From CAXXHQ01 sp963665265 (GTDB lineage: Bacteria; Planctomycetota; Planctomycetia; Pirellulales; Thermoguttaceae): DNA of 64,000 bases. Shown piece by piece: positions 60,411-64,000 of the stretch. Position 1 is the stretch's first letter, and the number at the start of each line of letters is the position of its first letter. The stretch covers positions 4,092,001 through 4,156,000 of the forward strand of contig OY762224.2 of assembly GCA_963665265.2 (NCBI GenBank), in the 5' to 3' direction. The position numbers were made by a program, and so were the translations under genes. The notes under the pieces are model-generated. The model was given only the letters and a program-made list of their open reading frames with translations, ran no database searches and was not told where the DNA came from.

Positions 60411-61784
60411 CTATCTTCTCTGCGGTTGCGGCCCGACCTGCGGCTTGGCGACCGGGGCCGGGGCACCTTGCGCGATTTTCGCATGATACAACTTGAAAAG
60501 CTCGATCAGCCCCGCTTTCGCCTGTTCGACGCTCGACGCCTCGTTTACGGCCTGCCGCAAGAAGGCGTTCAAGACGTCTTGCATGTCGATAGCAGCATCC
60601 ACGATCTTGTTCGCGCCTCGGCGGTAGGCGCCGATCGAAATCAAATCTTCATGCTCTCGGTAGGCCGCCAACAATTCGCGGACTTTTTGCGCAGCTTGCT
60701 TGTGCTCGGGATCGGCCACTTCCGACATTAGACGGCTCAAGCTCTCTAAGACGTCGATCGCCGGATAGTGTCCTTTCGAGGCGATTCGTCGCGAAAGCCA
60801 AGTGTGACCGTCGATCAAGCCGCGAACCGTGTCGCAAATCGGCTCGTTCGGATCGTCGGCCTCGACCAAAACCGAATAAAACGCCGTGATGCTTCCCTTC
60901 GGACTCCGTCCGGCTCGTTCCACCAATTTCGGCAACAAGGCGAACACGGAAGGCGGATACCCGCGCGTGGCCGGCGGTTCGCCCGCCGCTAGGCCGATCT
61001 CTCGCTGCGCCAAAGCGAATCGCGTCAGCGAATCCATGAGCAGCATCACATCTTTGCCTTGATCGCGGAAATATTCGGCGATCGCCGTGGCGGTCAACGC
61101 CGCCTTCGTTCGCATCAACGCAGGCTCGTTGCTCGTCGCAACGACGACCACGCTTCGCTTTAGGCCTTCTTCGCCCAAATCGCGTTCGATGAATTCGTTC
61201 ACTTCGCGACCGCGTTCGCCGATGAGCGCGATCACGTTCACGTCGGCCGACGTATAACGGGTCATCATGCCCAAGGTCACGCTCTTGCCGACTCCGGACC
61301 CCGCGAAGATTCCCATTCGCTGCCCTTTGCCGCAGGTTAGCAATCCGTCGATCGCGCGAACGCCGGTCGATAGCGACTCCAATATCCGCGGACGATCGCA
61401 CGGATGCGGCGGCAATCGGTCGAACGCCGTCCGATCGGCGAGAACCGGCTGCGGCTTTCCATCGACCGCCTCGCCTTGCGAGTTAAACACTCGGCCGAGC
61501 ATCTCCGGACCGACGCGAAGCCATTTCGCCGTGCGGGAAAGGCGAACGCGGTTGCCTCTTCGCACTCCGGCCATGTCGCTGTAGGGATACAACAACGTCA
61601 AGTCGTCTCGAAAACCGATGACCTCGGCGAACAGCGGCTCGCCGGTCTCGCGCTGGATTTCCGCGACGGCGCCCACCGGCGCGGGAAACCCCGCCGCGGA
61701 AACCGTCATTCCCACGGTGCGAGCCACGCTCCCGATCAAGCCGGTCGGCATTACCGTTTCGAGTTGTTCGGCGACGTCTTGCAT
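60411..61784 (-). CDS. fliI: flagellar export ATPase FliI
   Basis: The 457-residue hexameric ATPase of the flagellar type III secretion system has an N-terminal beta-barrel domain, Walker A GIFAGSGVGKSVTLG (about 158-172), NVIALIGERGREVNEF, Walker B VMLLMDSLTRFALAQREIGL and AFYSVLVEADDPNEPI. It is close to the standard 440-457 length. The start follows GAAAGAAACG. It lies between fliH and fliJ. Confidence 0.96.
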   Translation of the reverse strand: MQDVAEQLETVMPTGLIGSVARTVGMTVSAAGFPAPVGAVAEIQRETGEPLFAEVIGFRDDLTLLYPYSDMAGVRRGNRVRLSRTAKWLRVGPEMLGRVFNSQGEAVDGKPQPVLADRTAFDRLPPHPCDRPRILESLSTGVRAIDGLLTCGKGQRMGIFAGSGVGKSVTLGMMTRYTSADVNVIALIGERGREVNEFIERDLGEEGLKRSVVVVATSNEPALMRTKAALTATAIAEYFRDQGKDVMLLMDSLTRFALAQREIGLAAGEPPATRGYPPSVFALLPKLVERAGRSPKGSITAFYSVLVEADDPNEPICDTVRGLIDGHTWLSRRIASKGHYPAIDVLESLSRLMSEVADPEHKQAAQKVRELLAAYREHEDLISIGAYRRGANKIVDAAIDMQDVLNAFLRQAVNEASSVEQAKAGLIELFKLYHAKIAQGAPAPVAKPQVGPQPQRR

Positions 61785-61795
61785 CGTTTCTTTCG

Positions 61796-62449
61796 TTAGG
61801 AAAGCTCTTCTTCGATTCGCTTCAACTGCGTTTCAATCTGCTGATCGATCACGCCGAACCTCGTCTCGACCCGGCAACCGCCCGAGCTGATTTCGGCGTC
61901 GGCGATCACCGTCGTCTCGGCCAACGGCGTCGTCTCGTTGATTACCGTTTGCACTTGCTCGCTGAGCGCCTTCAAATCGGCGGGGTTCAAACGAATTTGC
62001 AATTGCGAACTTCCCGCCGACAGCTCCAACGCCTCACGGACCAACGAAAGGGTTATCTCCGGCTTTTGCGTCAGTTCGCGGCGAATGACTTTCTCGGCGA
62101 TCATCGCGGCGACATGAATCGCTCCCGCCTCCCAGCGTCGCAACCAGGCTTGCTTCGCGTCTTGCACGTCATGCACCACTTTTCGCAAAGCGGGAACGAC
62201 CGTCTCGAGCTGCTTTTGAATCATCTGTTCGACGGCCGCGAGGGCCGCCGTTCGTCCGGCTTGCCGACCTTCCTCCTCCGCGCGCTGTCGGATCGCTAAG
62301 GCCTCTTTCTGCGCCTCGGCCACGATTTTCGTCGCCTCGGCCTTCACATGCTGCAAATACCTTTCCGCTCGTTGCGACATGTCGTCGAAATTAAATTCCG
62401 TCATGTGCGACGATTGGTTGCGTTCCGTGGCTCGAATGATTGTCGGCAT
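61796..62449 (-). CDS. fliH: flagellar assembly protein FliH
   Basis: The 217-residue regulator of FliI has a central helical region with repeated Ala/Glu (AEATKIVAEAQKEALAIRQRAEEEG) and the C-terminal FliH/V-ATPase-E-like domain (RLNPADLKALSEQV, DAEISSGGCRVETRFGVIDQQ). GGAGG upstream supports ATG 62449; an inner ATG at 62404 is an alternative. It lies 11 bp before fliI. Confidence 0.92.
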   Translation of the reverse strand: MPTIIRATERNQSSHMTEFNFDDMSQRAERYLQHVKAEATKIVAEAQKEALAIRQRAEEEGRQAGRTAALAAVEQMIQKQLETVVPALRKVVHDVQDAKQAWLRRWEAGAIHVAAMIAEKVIRRELTQKPEITLSLVREALELSAGSSQLQIRLNPADLKALSEQVQTVINETTPLAETTVIADAEISSGGCRVETRFGVIDQQIETQLKRIEEELS

Positions 62450-62491
62450 CGTTTCGCGTTTCCTCCTCCGGGTCGCTCGTCAAAGTTCAAC

Positions 62492-63490
62492 TCACGCGCT
62501 CGCTCTTCTTCGGGTCAGATAGAGCGCTCGGCCGGCGATTTCGGCCAATCGTTTCCGCGCTCGATCCATGTCGCTAATCCGGATCGGTCCCATCGTGCGC
62601 AGTTTCTCGGCGAGCTCTTCCCGTTTCCCAGGAAGCATGCAACGCAGCGTCCGATGAATTAGGTAGGGGTCCGCGCCGAACAACGCCGCCGACAGCCAGG
62701 AGGGGTCAACTGCTCTGACCGTCGCCGTAAAAGTATCCTCATCCAAATTTTGAATTTCGGTGAACGGCGCTTCAGGCAAACGAAATCTCGTCGCGAAATC
62801 TCGGTCCCGCTCGGCTAAGTTGTCCAACATCCTCAATCCGATTTCTCCCTCCGTCGAATCGATGATGCCGCGAACCGCCTCCCAACCCGCCGCACGCTTG
62901 CGTTGCATGCGAATCTGGGACGACAGCCTCGTCTCCAGCGTTTTTTCGACGTCGCGGAGGATTTCCGGATCGGTCTCCTCCAAATCGACTAAACGCCGCA
63001 TAACCTCAGCTTGCAAATCCGGCGCCAATCGCGACATCGCCGCCCCCGCCTGACGCGTCGGAAGGTGCGACAACACTAGAGCGACCGTTTGCGGACGTTC
63101 GCTCGAAAGCAATCGCGCTAATTTCTCGCCTTCCGCCTCGCGCAACGACTGGAACGGCGGCTCCTCGGGCAAATCTTCGACGCTGGCGCGCATTCGCGGC
63201 GTCGGCGAGCCTACCGCCTCTCGAAGACTTCCGGCCAACTCAACGCCGCCGTCGTTAACTTGGGGAGCCGGGCCAAAATTGGCGAATTCATCCAATATCC
63301 GAGACCGCTCTTCGGGCGAGACTTCGTCCAGGGTCAACGCCGCCATGCGCACTTTCTGCGCCATCGCCGGCCCTAATTGCCGAAGGAGCGCGTCTGCCGC
63401 CTCGTGATCCAACGACGCGACAACGATCGCCGCTTTGCGAATTCCCTCTTCCGCCGTCTTTTTCGATAATTTCGTCGCCGTGGCCGTCAT
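62492..63490 (-). CDS. fliG: flagellar motor switch protein FliG
   Basis: The 332-residue rotor protein has an N-terminal domain with IRKAAIVVASLDHEAADALLRQLG. A middle domain includes LRLLSSERPQTVALVLSHLP-type sequence, with RQAGAAMSRLAPDLQAEVMRRL. The C-terminal charge-bearing torque domain has the family pattern of DRDFATRFRLPEAPF and ends near DPYLIHRTLRCMLPG. It follows fliF by 35 bp. The length is typical (331 in E. coli). Confidence 0.94.
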   Translation of the reverse strand: MTATATKLSKKTAEEGIRKAAIVVASLDHEAADALLRQLGPAMAQKVRMAALTLDEVSPEERSRILDEFANFGPAPQVNDGGVELAGSLREAVGSPTPRMRASVEDLPEEPPFQSLREAEGEKLARLLSSERPQTVALVLSHLPTRQAGAAMSRLAPDLQAEVMRRLVDLEETDPEILRDVEKTLETRLSSQIRMQRKRAAGWEAVRGIIDSTEGEIGLRMLDNLAERDRDFATRFRLPEAPFTEIQNLDEDTFTATVRAVDPSWLSAALFGADPYLIHRTLRCMLPGKREELAEKLRTMGPIRISDMDRARKRLAEIAGRALYLTRRRASA

Positions 63491-63525
63491 AAAGCTTTAT
63501 CCTGCGATAATTCCTCGAATCTCGA

Positions 63526-64000
63526 TTAGGTCACGTTGCCGATCCAACTTTTCAACACGTTCGCCGCCGTGTCGGGATCTTCCTTCACGATGTCGGAAAG
63601 CTCGTCCCGTAACGACGGGCCGGTTGTGAAGCGTCGCAAGCGACTGGCGGCAGCATCGCCTCCGGCCGCCGCGCCGGCTTCTCCGCCTCCGCCGCCCCCC
63701 GCGCCACCCATACCCTCTAACGACGCCAAGTGCGGCAATTCAACCGGCGGCGGTAACGCCGGCGACGACTTGACCAGCGAACGCAACATCATGATCGTCA
63801 TCCCGACTAAAGCAATCGAACCGAGCGTGCTCCAATTTTCGCCCAACCAGGATAACGCCGCTTTCGCCGAATCGGACGAAGACGAGGCGTCGGCCATGAT
63901 GTCTTGAAATATCGTTACCGTCACCAATTGCGTCGGATCGTCAACGCCCTCGGCGGGCGGAAGCAATTGCGCCACGTGCTTCTGGATTTTCGGGGCCTCT
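63526..64000 (-). CDS. fliF: flagellar MS-ring protein FliF, C-terminal part
   Basis: The frame runs off the right edge (158 codons seen) and reads ...KIQKHVAQLLPPAEGVDDPTQLVTV. It includes a second membrane helix (WSTLGSIALVGMTIMMLRSLV), a Gly/Pro-rich linker and a C-terminal FliG-binding tail (LRDELSDIVKEDPDTAANVLKSW). That tail is characteristic of FliF, and fliG follows. An in-frame GTG at 63975 is internal, not the start. Confidence 0.92.
   Translation of the reverse strand, partial: EAPKIQKHVAQLLPPAEGVDDPTQLVTVTIFQDIMADASSSSDSAKAALSWLGENWSTLGSIALVGMTIMMLRSLVKSSPALPPPVELPHLASLEGMGGAGGGGGGEAGAAAGGDAAASRLRRFTTGPSLRDELSDIVKEDPDTAANVLKSWIGNVT

Noticed and set aside
60649..61401. 250-codon minus-strand frame
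   Set aside because: It overlaps fliI in another frame; the product is Arg-rich nonsense without motifs.

Overview
The window looks like a piece of a Planctomycetota chromosome (Pirellulales-like). That assignment is an inference. It rests on a PEP-CTERM/exosortase surface-glycan locus, a planctomycete-style flagellar operon with FlbD and a MotE/MgtE_N-like gene inside it, a small ECF sigma factor paired with a membrane protein, and dispersed multi-hairpin repeats of a kind I know from this phylum. No rRNA, tRNA, CRISPR array or intact transposase was seen.

Left part (1-6564, all minus strand): the N-terminal ~745 codons of a TPR protein running off the left edge, a VanZ-like membrane protein, a PEP-CTERM protein with a leader hairpin and its own terminator, and rmlA and rmlB for dTDP-4-keto-6-deoxyglucose.

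Centre (7362-48589, all plus strand): a ~41 kb exopolysaccharide locus. It starts with an exosortase (whose 5' end may be frameshifted), a Wzz/BY-kinase fusion, a strong terminator and an EpsI-like protein. Next come a membrane nucleotide-sugar dehydratase, a DegT aminotransferase, an ABC exporter (Wzm/Wzt with a carbohydrate-binding-type C-terminus), an O-antigen polymerase/ligase-like protein, a run of glycosyltransferases interrupted by an AsnB-type amidotransferase, and an Asp-box propeller protein. A UDP-L-FucNAc-type block (epimerase, RmlD-like reductase, FnlA/WbjB-like and FnlC/WbjD-like enzymes, WbuB-like transferase) is followed by a GNAT protein and a PglC-type priming transferase. 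The right end is the most unusual: DegT aminotransferase, two-subunit transketolase, glycosyltransferase, AAC(3)-family acyltransferase, acyl carrier protein, acyl-AMP ligase, LuxE-like and LuxC-like proteins. I read this as a decoration pathway that activates an acyl group on an ACP, transfers it to an amino sugar and/or reduces it to an aldehyde. I do not know a described system with this gene set.

Right part (48579-64000): a small ECF sigma/membrane protein pair, a Ser/Thr-rich protein of unknown role, ~1 kb of repeats, then a minus-strand flagellar operon in transcription order fliF(partial)-fliG-fliH-fliI-fliJ-motE-like-fliK-flgD-flgE-flbD-motA-motB. Two copies of a hairpin repeat with compensatory stem changes lie downstream of motB and between flgE and flbD.

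Working model: RmlAB, the dehydratases, DegT enzymes and FnlABC-like enzymes make nucleotide sugars; the PglC-type transferase primes a lipid carrier; about ten glycosyltransferases extend it; the acyl/aldehyde module decorates it; Wzm/Wzt, Wzz-kinase and the polymerase/ligase-like protein export and assemble it. The exosortase/EpsI/PEP-CTERM parts sort surface proteins that may be linked to this glycan.
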